Shown: positions 8,788 through 16,504 of the stretch, piece after piece | How positions within the stretch are numbered: position 1 is the stretch's first letter | Layout of the letters: each line of letters begins with the position of its first letter | Source of the DNA: an uncultured beta proteobacterium | Lineage (GTDB): Bacteria; Pseudomonadota; Gammaproteobacteria; Burkholderiales; Burkholderiaceae | DNA length: 35,933 nt | Direction: 5' to 3' | NCBI GenBank assembly: GCA_903827075.1 | Contig: CAIKGX010000158.1 | Location: forward strand, 1-35,933 | Program-made: the position numbers and the translations under genes | Notes under the pieces: model-generated | Database searches by the model: none | What the model saw: only the letters and a program-made list of their open reading frames with translations | What the model was told of the DNA's origin: nothing

Positions 8788-9440
8788 TTTCACTATCTAA
8801 AAGACTTCTCGCTCTAATTGCAACGATCTTCCTTGCGTGTTCATTTATGGGTATTGCAATTGCGCAAAGCCCAAAGATTGAGGAAGGCTTTGATTACCGC
8901 GTTCTTCCAATGCCACAGCCTGTAGAGGTCAAAGGCAAAGTAGAGGTGATTGAGTTCTTTTGGTACGGCTGTCCACATTGTTATGATTTTGAGCCTGAGC
9001 TCACTGCTTGGATCAAGCGCCAACCTAAAGATGTCACGTTTCGGAGAGTGCCGGTGGCTTTCCGTGACGACTTCATGCCCCACAGTCAAATGTTCTATGC
9101 CTTAGAGGCAATGGGTAAAGGCGACGCTCTGAATGAAAAGGTGATGTATGCCATGCATAAAGAGAACAAGCGCCTCATGACGGAAAGTGAGATTGCCGAT
9201 TGGGTGGCCTCCCAGGGTATCGACCGTAATACTTTCTTGGCGACCTATCGTTCATTCGCAGTAGCTTCTAAGGCCCGCGCTTCAAGGCAGCTAGCCGATG
9301 CTTATCGAATTGATGGAGTACCAACCATTGTGATGCAGGGCCGCTATGTCACCTCACCATCTATTGCGGGCACTAAAGCGAAAGCAATTCTCGTCATGGA
9401 CTATTTAGAGCAAAAAATTCGTAAAGATAAGTACAAGTAG
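8784..9440 (+). CDS. dsbA: Thiol:disulfide interchange protein DsbA
   Basis: A 218-residue periplasmic thioredoxin-fold oxidase. A signal peptide covers about residues 1-27 (hydrophobic core LLALIATIFLACSFMGIAIA, then QS). The active site is C63-P-H-C66 in WYGCPHCYDFEPE, and the cis-proline loop is GVPTIVM with Pro180. The helical insertion lies between them. It introduces disulfides into secreted proteins and is re-oxidised by DsbB, which is not in this window. It is translationally coupled to the SPOR gene. Its 3' end converges on the SDR gene with 17 nt between the stops, and I see no hairpin there. Confidence 0.93.
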   Translation: MISLSKRLLALIATIFLACSFMGIAIAQSPKIEEGFDYRVLPMPQPVEVKGKVEVIEFFWYGCPHCYDFEPELTAWIKRQPKDVTFRRVPVAFRDDFMPHSQMFYALEAMGKGDALNEKVMYAMHKENKRLMTESEIADWVASQGIDRNTFLATYRSFAVASKARASRQLADAYRIDGVPTIVMQGRYVTSPSIAGTKAKAILVMDYLEQKIRKDKYK

Positions 9441-9457
9441 ATAGAAGGATCTCTTAC

Positions 9458-10234
9458 TTAAATCTGAACGAAGCGACGTACGAACCAAAAGTAAAGCGGG
9501 TAGGGTAAGATTCTAAGGAATTTCAGAAACCTTGAAAACCGTTTGGGAAAGTGAATATCAAATTCCCCATTTTGAATTCCTACAATGATTTCTTTAGCCG
9601 CTTGCTCTGCTGTAATTAAAGCAGGCATCTCAAAGTCATTTTGCGCTGTCGCCTCAGTTGCGACAAATCCTGGTGAGATCATATGCACACTGATACCCTG
9701 TGGCAGTAGATCGTAGTAGAGGGTTTCGCAAAAATTGATAATGCCAGCCTTACTGGGGCCATATGCTAATGCTTTAGGAAGCCCGCTGTAACCAGCGACA
9801 CTACCGACAATTGCAATATGCCCAGCATGATTTTGGAGCATCTCAGGCAGGACTATAGCTACCGCTCTCATTGGTCCCAAGAGATTGGCGTCAATGGTCT
9901 GCTCGGCAATATCCATCTCAAATTGATCTGCACGCAAAGGAACATACAGGCCGGAGACAAAAAGTAATAGATCTAGAGCGCCCCAATTTTCTAGTATGTG
10001 TTGATAGGCGCTCTCAAGCTGCTCTCGATGAGTAACGTCAACTGGCAGTACTAAAGTTTGGTTTATCTGAGCTGTACTAGCTAATTTTGTAAGTCGTTCA
10101 ATACGACGAGCTGATAGAGCAACTTTTGCCCCAGCCGCAAGCAATGAGGTTGAGCATGCCTCACCTATTCCACTAGAGGCTCCAATCACCCAAACACGCT
10201 TGCCTGACCAGCTTGCTATGCCCGCCTGTTTCAT
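9458..10234 (-). CDS. SDR family NAD(P)-dependent oxidoreductase
   Basis: A short-chain dehydrogenase of 258 residues. The cofactor motif GASSGIGEA is near residues 18-26, and the catalytic Ser...YxxxK set appears as GSVAGYSGLPKALAYGPSKAG. The usual NNAG motif is replaced by FVSGL. I chose the ATG at 10234 rather than the TTG at 10252 because it overlaps the Cfa-like stop as ATGA, as elsewhere in this operon. The C-terminal tail (RFLKFLRILPYPLYFWFVRRF) is hydrophobic and basic, which suggests membrane association. It is the last gene of a five-gene minus-strand operon with lipid and redox enzymes, so an oxidised or hydroxylated lipid is a plausible substrate, by inference. Confidence 0.88.
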   Translation of the reverse strand: MKQAGIASWSGKRVWVIGASSGIGEACSTSLLAAGAKVALSARRIERLTKLASTAQINQTLVLPVDVTHREQLESAYQHILENWGALDLLLFVSGLYVPLRADQFEMDIAEQTIDANLLGPMRAVAIVLPEMLQNHAGHIAIVGSVAGYSGLPKALAYGPSKAGIINFCETLYYDLLPQGISVHMISPGFVATEATAQNDFEMPALITAEQAAKEIIVGIQNGEFDIHFPKRFSRFLKFLRILPYPLYFWFVRRFVQI

Positions 10235-11526
10235 GCTGTTAATGAGTTGCAAGAAGGGGGTATGACTTTGTGGCTTAGAGTAAATTGCACGACATCAATA
10301 TTCTTTTCTGAAAATCCTGCAGCGCAATACATGAGATAAAAGTTCCAAAGGCGAATGAAAGCCTCATCAAAACCTAAGTGAGTAATCTCTTGAAGTTTGC
10401 TATTAAAACTGTCTCTCCAGAGGCAAAGAGTTTTTGCGTAGTCAGAACCAAAGGCAAACTCAGCATCTACTTGCAGGCCGGCACCAGCAGCTAGATCTGC
10501 AAACCCTTTTCTTGAGGGCAGCATGCCACCAGGGAATACATATTGTTGAATGAAATCCGTGTTGTGGCGATACCGATCAAAAAGCTCTTCTGCAATCACA
10601 ATCGTCTGAATACAGGCCTTGCCCCCCGCCTTTAAGCATTTAGCAATTGCATGAAAATATTCTGGCCAATGTCTTTCACCAACGGCCTCAAACATTTCGA
10701 TTGAGGCAATGCCATCAAACTGTTCTTTGCAGTCACGATAATCTTGCAGGCGAACTTCAAAAGTTTGATTACTTGAAAGGGTGCCCTGTACATTTTGAAG
10801 TCGATGTTTTGCAAATGATTGCTGTTCGGTAGACAAGGTGAGGCCAGTAACTGAGGCCTTATTGCGCAAAACTTCTTCCATAAAGCCGCCCCAGCCACAA
10901 CCGATTTCAAGTAGACGATGATTTGGTTGAGTATTAATGGAATTGAGAATACGAGTAATTTTTGCTTTTTGCGCATCTGCTAGGGATTGACTGTCTCCCA
11001 AATTGAACCAGGCGCTGGAATAGCTCATTGTGGGATCAAGCCATAAAGTGTAAAACGCATTTCCTAAGTCATAGTGTGCGTGGATATTTTTTTTGCTTCC
11101 AGATTTCGAATTATCTCTAAGCCAATGCTTTAAGCGATAGATGAGAGAGCCATACCAACTGCCATAAATAGCCTTCTCCAAAATTGTGCGATTTCGGATG
11201 GTAATCTCTAGGAGGGTTTTCAGATCACTTGTATTCCACTCCCCGCGAATATAGCTCTCAGCAAAACCAATATCGCCATGAGAGAGCACTTGTTTGAAGA
11301 CTGACCAATCTAGAACTTGAATGTTTGCTCGCAAGGTGTCGCCAATATTTCCAAATTCCTTAATGACCCCATTGGGAAGGGTAAGTGTCAGATGGCCGCT
11401 ACGTAATTTGGATAGCAAACCTAATACCGTTTCGGTAGTGATGCTATGGGCTTGTAGCTTAGATCCCCGTTTTTGTGGACGAGAAAAGATCAAGCGAGAG
11501 AGGAGTGAGTGACCAGGGCGATTCAT
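10231..11526 (-). CDS. SAM-dependent methyltransferase, cyclopropane-fatty-acyl-phospholipid synthase family
   Basis: A 431-residue Cfa-family methyltransferase acting on unsaturated acyl chains of phospholipids. HYDLGN is at 151-156 and the SAM-binding motif EIGCGWGG at 207-214. The N-terminal about 100 residues form the lipid-binding helical domain. Against the bicarbonate-binding residues of E. coli Cfa recalled from the literature, Glu (E280), Ile (I309) and Tyr (Y363) are kept. The Cys position is Ser171 (SYSSAW) and the His position is Gln307 (QTI). This pattern recurs in the subfamily found in such operons, and the product may not be a simple cyclopropane ring. The start overlaps the DUF1365 stop as ATGA. 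Confidence 0.88.
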   Translation of the reverse strand: MNRPGHSLLSRLIFSRPQKRGSKLQAHSITTETVLGLLSKLRSGHLTLTLPNGVIKEFGNIGDTLRANIQVLDWSVFKQVLSHGDIGFAESYIRGEWNTSDLKTLLEITIRNRTILEKAIYGSWYGSLIYRLKHWLRDNSKSGSKKNIHAHYDLGNAFYTLWLDPTMSYSSAWFNLGDSQSLADAQKAKITRILNSINTQPNHRLLEIGCGWGGFMEEVLRNKASVTGLTLSTEQQSFAKHRLQNVQGTLSSNQTFEVRLQDYRDCKEQFDGIASIEMFEAVGERHWPEYFHAIAKCLKAGGKACIQTIVIAEELFDRYRHNTDFIQQYVFPGGMLPSRKGFADLAAGAGLQVDAEFAFGSDYAKTLCLWRDSFNSKLQEITHLGFDEAFIRLWNFYLMYCAAGFSEKNIDVVQFTLSHKVIPPSCNSLTA

Positions 11527-12308
11527 CGGCTAACTTCAAGTTCAGGTGGTGTTGGCTTTGTATGAAAGGGTACACCTTTTAGCCAGAGTTTCAATGCCTG
11601 CCAATGAATACGGCCAATAACACCCAGACTCATGAGTGGATAACGTAAGAAGGCTAAATACAATGCGCTTTTAGTGAGGGGCTCGCTCACCCCACTGATG
11701 CTGGTATTAATCAGCGGGGAGCCCTCTTCATGCAACTCGATACGACAAACCGTATTTCTGTTTGACTGGCTATCCTGTGTAAATAAGAATCGGAAGTGGT
11801 ATTCACCACTCACATCGCAAAATGGCGATACGTGAAAAACTTTTTTACTTTTGAGTGTTTCACCTGATCGCAATACCTCGCCAGAATCTTTATATAGTAA
11901 ATAGCAGTGGCGCTCACCAAAGGTGTTGTTAACTTCAGCCAATACTGCCTGGACTTGACCGCCGATTCGAGTGCAGAACCAGAAGCTCACCGGATTAAAA
12001 ACGTAACCGAGAACTCTTGGGAAGGTTTGCAACCAGATTTCTCCATCGACATGATGAATACCATTCTCTACGAGGACCTGTTCAATCCACTGTAGGCTAT
12101 CTGCACCGCCAATCCCATGGTCTTTATCAAAGAGTGAAAATAAGCTAAATTGATTGTCTCCAAGCCCACTTTTTTTGAGTAATGTAGGATCATTTTTTCT
12201 GGAGCGCATTGGAATAGAGAGTGTGAAGATGCCATAGCCAAAAGCATTTTTCGCCGGCCGAAATCGGCGATGTTGGACTACCCCGAAATTGATCCTTGCC
12301 TGATTCAT
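11523..12308 (-). CDS. DUF1365 domain-containing protein
   Basis: A 261-residue protein of the DUF1365 family. Typical features are the N-terminal VVQHRRFRPAKNAFGYGIF, the central NPVSFWFCTR and EVNNTFGERHCYLL segments, and KVFHVSPFCDVSGEYHFRF. The family has no proven reaction, but it is nearly always found between an FAD-dependent amine-oxidase-like protein and a Cfa-like methyltransferase, as here, so a shared lipid-modification job is likely. The start follows the upstream FAD gene stop with no gap (TAA then ATG), and its own stop overlaps the next start by 4 nt. Close spacing implies stoichiometric synthesis of these proteins. Confidence 0.88.
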   Translation of the reverse strand: MNQARINFGVVQHRRFRPAKNAFGYGIFTLSIPMRSRKNDPTLLKKSGLGDNQFSLFSLFDKDHGIGGADSLQWIEQVLVENGIHHVDGEIWLQTFPRVLGYVFNPVSFWFCTRIGGQVQAVLAEVNNTFGERHCYLLYKDSGEVLRSGETLKSKKVFHVSPFCDVSGEYHFRFLFTQDSQSNRNTVCRIELHEEGSPLINTSISGVSEPLTKSALYLAFLRYPLMSLGVIGRIHWQALKLWLKGVPFHTKPTPPELEVSR

Positions 12309-13697
12309 TTACTGCGCATCTTGAATGGAGTTGGTTTTGATGGGAGGTCGAATACTCTCTAATAAGTCTTTGGCAACCAATTCACCTGAGCGCAACCCAT
12401 CTTCATGAAAGCCAAAACCAGTCCATGCACCGCAATACCAGATAGAGGAAGCCCCCTGAATGAGGGGTAATTCTTTTTGGGCTCGAATGGCTTGCATATC
12501 GAACATAGGGTGGGAGTAATGAATCTCTTGATGAACCAGTGCGGGATCTGGTTCGGTCGATGGGTTGAGGCTCACAATAATAGGTAATTGCTTCAATTCC
12601 TCTGGTAAAGGTTGCAAGCGATTGATTAGGTAATTAACACTAACGTGTTGCTGTGCCGTAGGTGTGTCCCCCGAATTGGCGGTGTAATTCCATGCCGCCC
12701 AGCATCGTTCTGTCTCGGGTAGAAAATGTCTATCCGTATGCAAGATGGCGCGATTCTTTTGATAGGGAATAGCCGCCAGAATATTTCGAGCATCTTGATC
12801 AATGCCATGCAGCAGAGCTAAAGTTTGGTCGCTATGGCAGGCCATCACCACTTCATCAAACCAGGTAGAGCCTGTTGCTGTAATAAGCTCCACTGGAGAA
12901 TTTCCATCTGAGCCAGTATTTACTCTGATAATGGCTTCACGCACAATCTTGACTTGGCTTTGTTCCAAGGCTGCTACAAGGCGCTTCACGTATTCACGTG
13001 AACCACCGCTAACGGTAAGCCATTGTGGGCGCTTCTGAATCTGTAATAAACCGTGGTTGTGACAGAAACGCACCATGGTTTGTATTGGAAATTCCAACAT
13101 CTGTTCTACGGAGCATGACCAAATGGCACCAATCATCGGTAGGAAATAATTTTCACGAAAGCTATTGCTAAAACGATGGCGATTTAGAAAATCAGCGATA
13201 CATTCATCGGGCTCTGCATATTCGTGCTCAGCATAGATCTGCTTTTCTGCTAGTTGGGTAGCAAGCCGATTAAAGCGCAAGATGTCATAAGCCATTCTCC
13301 AAAAAGAAGGGGAGAGCATATTTGATCTTTGACCAAAGAAGGAGTTGAGATCATTTCCTGCCCACTCGATTTTTTGATGATGCTTTGCTTTTTCACTGGT
13401 GTCGATAGAAACAGAAAATGACATCTCTGACGGAGAGATAGGTACCTGTAATTCTTCAAAGAGTCGCACCAGACGCGGGTAGGTTTTGCGGTTGAATACT
13501 AAAAAGCCAGTATCCACCCCATGAGTAACTACTCCCTTAGATGTTTGTAATGAAAAATCTATGGTATTGCTATGGCCACCAATATGATTGCCGCCTTCAA
13601 AAACCGCCACATCTACATTAGGATCTTGCCTAAGAGCATAGGCGCAGCCTAAACCAGAAATGCCCGCACCAACGATGGCTACTCTTTTCTTGTTCAC
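12309..13697 (-). CDS. FAD-dependent oxidoreductase (amine oxidase / desaturase-like)
   Basis: A 462-residue flavoprotein. The N-terminal dinucleotide-binding motif is VAIVGAGISGLGCAYAL, followed by FEGGNHIGGHSNT, the second glycine-rich part typical of amine oxidase, phytoene desaturase and protoporphyrinogen oxidase relatives. The C-terminal FAD-closing motif is WYCGAWTGFGFHEDGLRSG. In this operon context it may oxidise or desaturate a methylated acyl chain, but that is inference. The start is GTG at 13697, which shares one base with the stop of the glutathione peroxidase gene and has AGGAG 10 nt upstream. It heads the four-gene lipid set with DUF1365, Cfa-like and SDR genes. Confidence 0.88.
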   Translation of the reverse strand: MNKKRVAIVGAGISGLGCAYALRQDPNVDVAVFEGGNHIGGHSNTIDFSLQTSKGVVTHGVDTGFLVFNRKTYPRLVRLFEELQVPISPSEMSFSVSIDTSEKAKHHQKIEWAGNDLNSFFGQRSNMLSPSFWRMAYDILRFNRLATQLAEKQIYAEHEYAEPDECIADFLNRHRFSNSFRENYFLPMIGAIWSCSVEQMLEFPIQTMVRFCHNHGLLQIQKRPQWLTVSGGSREYVKRLVAALEQSQVKIVREAIIRVNTGSDGNSPVELITATGSTWFDEVVMACHSDQTLALLHGIDQDARNILAAIPYQKNRAILHTDRHFLPETERCWAAWNYTANSGDTPTAQQHVSVNYLINRLQPLPEELKQLPIIVSLNPSTEPDPALVHQEIHYSHPMFDMQAIRAQKELPLIQGASSIWYCGAWTGFGFHEDGLRSGELVAKDLLESIRPPIKTNSIQDAQ

Positions 13698-14275
13698 TAA
13701 ATTTTTTCTCCTAAGAGTTTTTCAATCTCAGAAGAAATGCTACTGCTCGATGGTTTAGTCATGCTGCCAAAGGAGTCGACTACATTGCCGTTGCGATCAA
13801 TGAGATATTTATAGAAGTTCCATTTTGGGGTGGTTCCAGTCTTCGCTATCAGCATCTTAAAAAGAGGGTTTGGATTATTTCCGCTGACCACGCTTTTAGC
13901 AAACATCGGAAATTTCACGTCATAAGTATTTTTGCAAAAGTCGGCAATTTCTTTATTGCTCCCAGGTTCTTGCTGTCCAAAATCATTTGACGGAAATCCC
14001 AAAACAAGCAAGCCCCGATCTTTGTATTTGGCATACAGCTTTTCTAGGCCCTCATACTGACTTGTAAAGCCACAAAAACTAGCGGTATTGACGACCAGAA
14101 TCACCTTCCCTTGGTACTGGCAGAGATTTTGTGGGGCCTCATCTTGCAATCGTGGAAAGGTATGGGATAGCAGCGGGCTACAAGCTGCTGAGCTTGGGGT
14201 GGCAGCATAGACGACTTGCATGGTAGGCGCAATTAAAGCCAGGGCCATGAGCCATTTCGTCAGATTGTGAAACAT
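13697..14275 (-). CDS. Glutathione peroxidase, probably periplasmic
   Basis: A 192-residue thiol peroxidase of the glutathione peroxidase family. An N-terminal signal peptide of about 25 residues (LTKWLMALALIAPTMQVVYA) points to export. The peroxidatic cysteine is C68 in NTASFCGFTSQYEGL, followed by the Gln/Trp/Asn tetrad elements in FPSNDFGQQEPGS and PKWNFYKYL. It has Cys rather than selenocysteine. It reduces hydrogen peroxide and probably lipid hydroperoxides, using thioredoxin- or glutathione-type donors. It is the first gene of the operon; AAGGTG lies just upstream of the ATG. Its stop overlaps the GTG start of the FAD oxidoreductase by one base, tying peroxide removal to the lipid enzymes downstream. 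Confidence 0.9.
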   Translation of the reverse strand: MFHNLTKWLMALALIAPTMQVVYAATPSSAACSPLLSHTFPRLQDEAPQNLCQYQGKVILVVNTASFCGFTSQYEGLEKLYAKYKDRGLLVLGFPSNDFGQQEPGSNKEIADFCKNTYDVKFPMFAKSVVSGNNPNPLFKMLIAKTGTTPKWNFYKYLIDRNGNVVDSFGSMTKPSSSSISSEIEKLLGEKI

Positions 14276-14369
14276 ATTGCACCTTTTTTAGTGGGGGGCG
14301 GAGTTGATCAAGTCTAAGACATTCTGACAATTCTCGTTGGGCATCACGCAATGCTATTAATATTGAGGT

Positions 14370-14858
14370 ATGAGCTCTTTGCCATTACCCTCTTTTGAAT
14401 CCAAGGTTTGTTCGCCTGAGCAATTGATTGCTCGAATTGCTAAGCTACCTAGACCCATCGTTTTTACCAACGGGGTCTTTGACATACTTCATCGTGGCCA
14501 TGCAAGCTATTTAGCTCAAGCCAAAGAGTTGGGTGCTAGCTTGGTGGTTGGCGTCAATTCAGACGCATCAGTAAGGATGCTGGGTAAAGGTGAAGTTCGG
14601 CCAATCAATATAGAGGCAGACCGTCAGGCTTTATTGGCTGCCTTGGCTAGCGTCGATTTGGTAGTGCCGTTTACTGAGCAGACCCCAGTCAATCTTATTA
14701 CACAGATTCGTCCTGATATTTACGTTAAGGGCGGTGATTATGAGATTGATACCCTAGAAGAAACCCATTTGGTTAAAACTTGGGGTGGGATGGCAGTTGC
14801 TATTCCATTTTTATATGAGCGCTCTACAACTACTTTATTGGGTAAGATCCGCTCTTAG
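14370..14858 (+). CDS. rfaE2: D-glycero-beta-D-manno-heptose 1-phosphate adenylyltransferase
   Basis: A 162-residue nucleotidyltransferase corresponding to the C-terminal half of HldE. It transfers AMP from ATP to heptose 1-phosphate in the ADP-heptose pathway for the LPS inner core. The motif FTNGVFDILHRGHASYL carries the HxGH signature, followed by VVGVNSDASVRMLGKG and, near the end, the substrate/ATP loop YERSTTTLLGKI. It is a stand-alone enzyme without the kinase half, as in other Burkholderiales where hldA is separate. GAGG lies only one base before the ATG, so initiation may be weak or a few codons downstream. Its stop overlaps that of convergent coaX by 4 nt. Confidence 0.92.
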   Translation: MSSLPLPSFESKVCSPEQLIARIAKLPRPIVFTNGVFDILHRGHASYLAQAKELGASLVVGVNSDASVRMLGKGEVRPINIEADRQALLAALASVDLVVPFTEQTPVNLITQIRPDIYVKGGDYEIDTLEETHLVKTWGGMAVAIPFLYERSTTTLLGKIRS

Positions 14859-15676
14859 TGGTTTTGTAATAACCAGGCCCACAGACCGCGCAATACTAGA
14901 CCTTCAACGGGTTCTATAGGTAGCGCTTGTTGCATTGCCATCTGTTTGATTTCTGTGATCAAAATTTTGGCATTACCGCCATCAAGCCAAATGCGCTCAA
15001 TCGGGTGATGTAGTTCTTTGGCTAATTGTGTGGCACGCACTATCGCTCCGATTTGCGCGGCGTCACAGCCTCCTGTAATCGCCTCATCGGTTGTTACACC
15101 AAAACTAGCTTGACTCGACAGAGCATCGGTACGAACTGCCAAGGGTAGTTGCGCCGTATTACCTTGCAAGCTTTCTTGCATCAAGCCCAGCCCAGGCAAA
15201 ATCCAGCCACCATAATGCAGGCCATTACCACCGAGCATATCAATGGTGGTGGCCGTCCCAGCATTAACAATGAGGGCATTGGTGGCAGATAGCGCCCTAG
15301 CGCCGAGGATGGCGGCCCAACGATCAGCCCCTAGCTTGCTCGGATCTTGATACAGGGTACGAACACCCTTGTATGGGCTATTACCCATGAGTTGCTGCCA
15401 AGAAATATCACCCCATTGCGGAAAGAGTGTCTTGAGATTGTCGATGGCAGCTTCGCCAGCGACACAACAAAAGGCAATCGCATCAGGCTTGGGCAAGGTT
15501 TTTGCAATGTAGTCAGATAGCTCAGCACGAAGTTCGGGCGACTGAAGTGATTTGCTGCTGATGGATCCAGAGTAAGCCCATAACTTCTTATTTCGATCTG
15601 AGGGATTTTGCGTCGACTCAACGGCAGCCCACTTAAGGCGTGTGTTACCTACATCGAATAGTAAAAAGAGACTCAT
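14855..15676 (-). CDS. coaX: Type III pantothenate kinase
   Basis: A 273-residue CoaX, the ATP-dependent first step of coenzyme A synthesis from pantothenate. The ASKHA-fold phosphate loop is FDVGNTRLKWA at the N-terminus. Other motifs are GADRWAAILGARA and NAGTATTIDML, and the C-terminal LDGGNAKIL. The frame is open further upstream, but that part is only the shadow of birA. The ATG at 15676 gives the canonical N-terminus and overlaps the birA stop as ATGA. The birA-coaX pairing is common in betaproteobacteria. The 3' end converges with rfaE2 with interleaved stop codons (TTAG at 14855-14858). Confidence 0.93.
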   Translation of the reverse strand: MSLFLLFDVGNTRLKWAAVESTQNPSDRNKKLWAYSGSISSKSLQSPELRAELSDYIAKTLPKPDAIAFCCVAGEAAIDNLKTLFPQWGDISWQQLMGNSPYKGVRTLYQDPSKLGADRWAAILGARALSATNALIVNAGTATTIDMLGGNGLHYGGWILPGLGLMQESLQGNTAQLPLAVRTDALSSQASFGVTTDEAITGGCDAAQIGAIVRATQLAKELHHPIERIWLDGGNAKILITEIKQMAMQQALPIEPVEGLVLRGLWAWLLQNH

Positions 15677-16467
15677 GATTGAACCCGTAAAGAAACATCG
15701 CCAGCATGTACTGTAATGATTTTTCCATCTTGCTTCAGAAGTAATGCGCCAGTGTGATTTACGCCTTCGCAATAGCCATGAATAGCCTCTGTACCAGCCC
15801 CAGAAATGCAGACTGCTTGGCCCTGAAAAGCATCCCATCTTTTCCAGGCATGTTGGAAGTGATTAAATCCGTGATGATTAAATTCAGTTAAATACTTCTC
15901 AAAAGACTCAATCAGTTTTAGCCAAAGATAATCGGTCTCCGGTAGTTCTACCGTATCAGAAATCAGCTGATCTAAGGCTCCCACTTTGACTGTATCGTCT
16001 AAGCTCTTTTCGATGTCACTGGCATTTCGTAAATTAATGCCCACCCCAATAATCATCCAGGTGGGCGCGCTTGGATTGGTTTGACCGCCCTCTATGAGGA
16101 TGCCGCCTAACTTCGCATTATTCAATAAAAGATCGTTGGGCCACTTGAGTCGCAGTCCTTGTGCATACAAATCCGACTCGCTCAGACGAAGGGCTGCAGC
16201 TATTCCCGAGATGACTGCTAAGCCAATGACTAGACTTAAGCCACTTAATTCTCCAGGGCGGCGATCAAATGGAAAGGCTAGGGAGAAGCACATCGTATCT
16301 TGGGGGTTGGAAATCCAGACCCTTCCTACCCTACCTTTGCCTGCGGTTTGTATCTGAGTGATTCTCGCAACGGGATCTATTAATTCACCGGCGCGCCAAC
16401 GGGTCAACAAATCATCATTCGTCGATTTTGTTTCGGTAACGCGTTCAAGGATGCAATTCCAGCTCAT
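15673..16467 (-). CDS. birA: Biotin--[acetyl-CoA-carboxylase] ligase, monofunctional
   Basis: A 264-residue biotin protein ligase that attaches biotin to the BCCP subunit of acetyl-CoA carboxylase through biotinyl-AMP. The adenylate loop is KGRVGRVW at 44-51, the catalytic-site motif is LRLKWPNDLLLNNAKLGGILIE, and the small C-terminal SH3-like domain contains GTEAIHGYCEGVNHTGALLL. It lacks the N-terminal winged-helix DNA-binding domain of E. coli BirA, so it should not act as the biotin operon repressor. The start is ATG at 16467, 37 nt from the divergent VanZ-family gene. Its stop is coupled to coaX by ATGA. Confidence 0.92.
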   Translation of the reverse strand: MSWNCILERVTETKSTNDDLLTRWRAGELIDPVARITQIQTAGKGRVGRVWISNPQDTMCFSLAFPFDRRPGELSGLSLVIGLAVISGIAAALRLSESDLYAQGLRLKWPNDLLLNNAKLGGILIEGGQTNPSAPTWMIIGVGINLRNASDIEKSLDDTVKVGALDQLISDTVELPETDYLWLKLIESFEKYLTEFNHHGFNHFQHAWKRWDAFQGQAVCISGAGTEAIHGYCEGVNHTGALLLKQDGKIITVHAGDVSLRVQS

Positions 16468-16504
16468 TTCACCATTGTAGAAAGGTCTGACCTAGAATTG
16501 GAGA

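Noticed and set aside
14273..14369. ChrR/sigma-E-type promoter for the peroxidase-lipid operon (TGATCA with TAAAAA downstream on the minus strand)
   Set aside because: TGATCA at 14305-14310 resembles the -35 core, but the spacing to the A/T-rich box is only 14 nt and no consensus -10 is present. This is not enough to call.
14855..15838. Longer coaX product starting at 15838
   Set aside because: The first 54 residues are rich in Trp, Arg and Ser, unlike the family, and lie over birA. The ATG at 15676 gives the standard DVGNTR start and an ATGA overlap.
16483..16493. Palindrome AGGTCTGACCT between birA and the VanZ gene
   Set aside because: Arms of 5 bp around one base are too short to support an operator, and this BirA lacks a DNA-binding domain.
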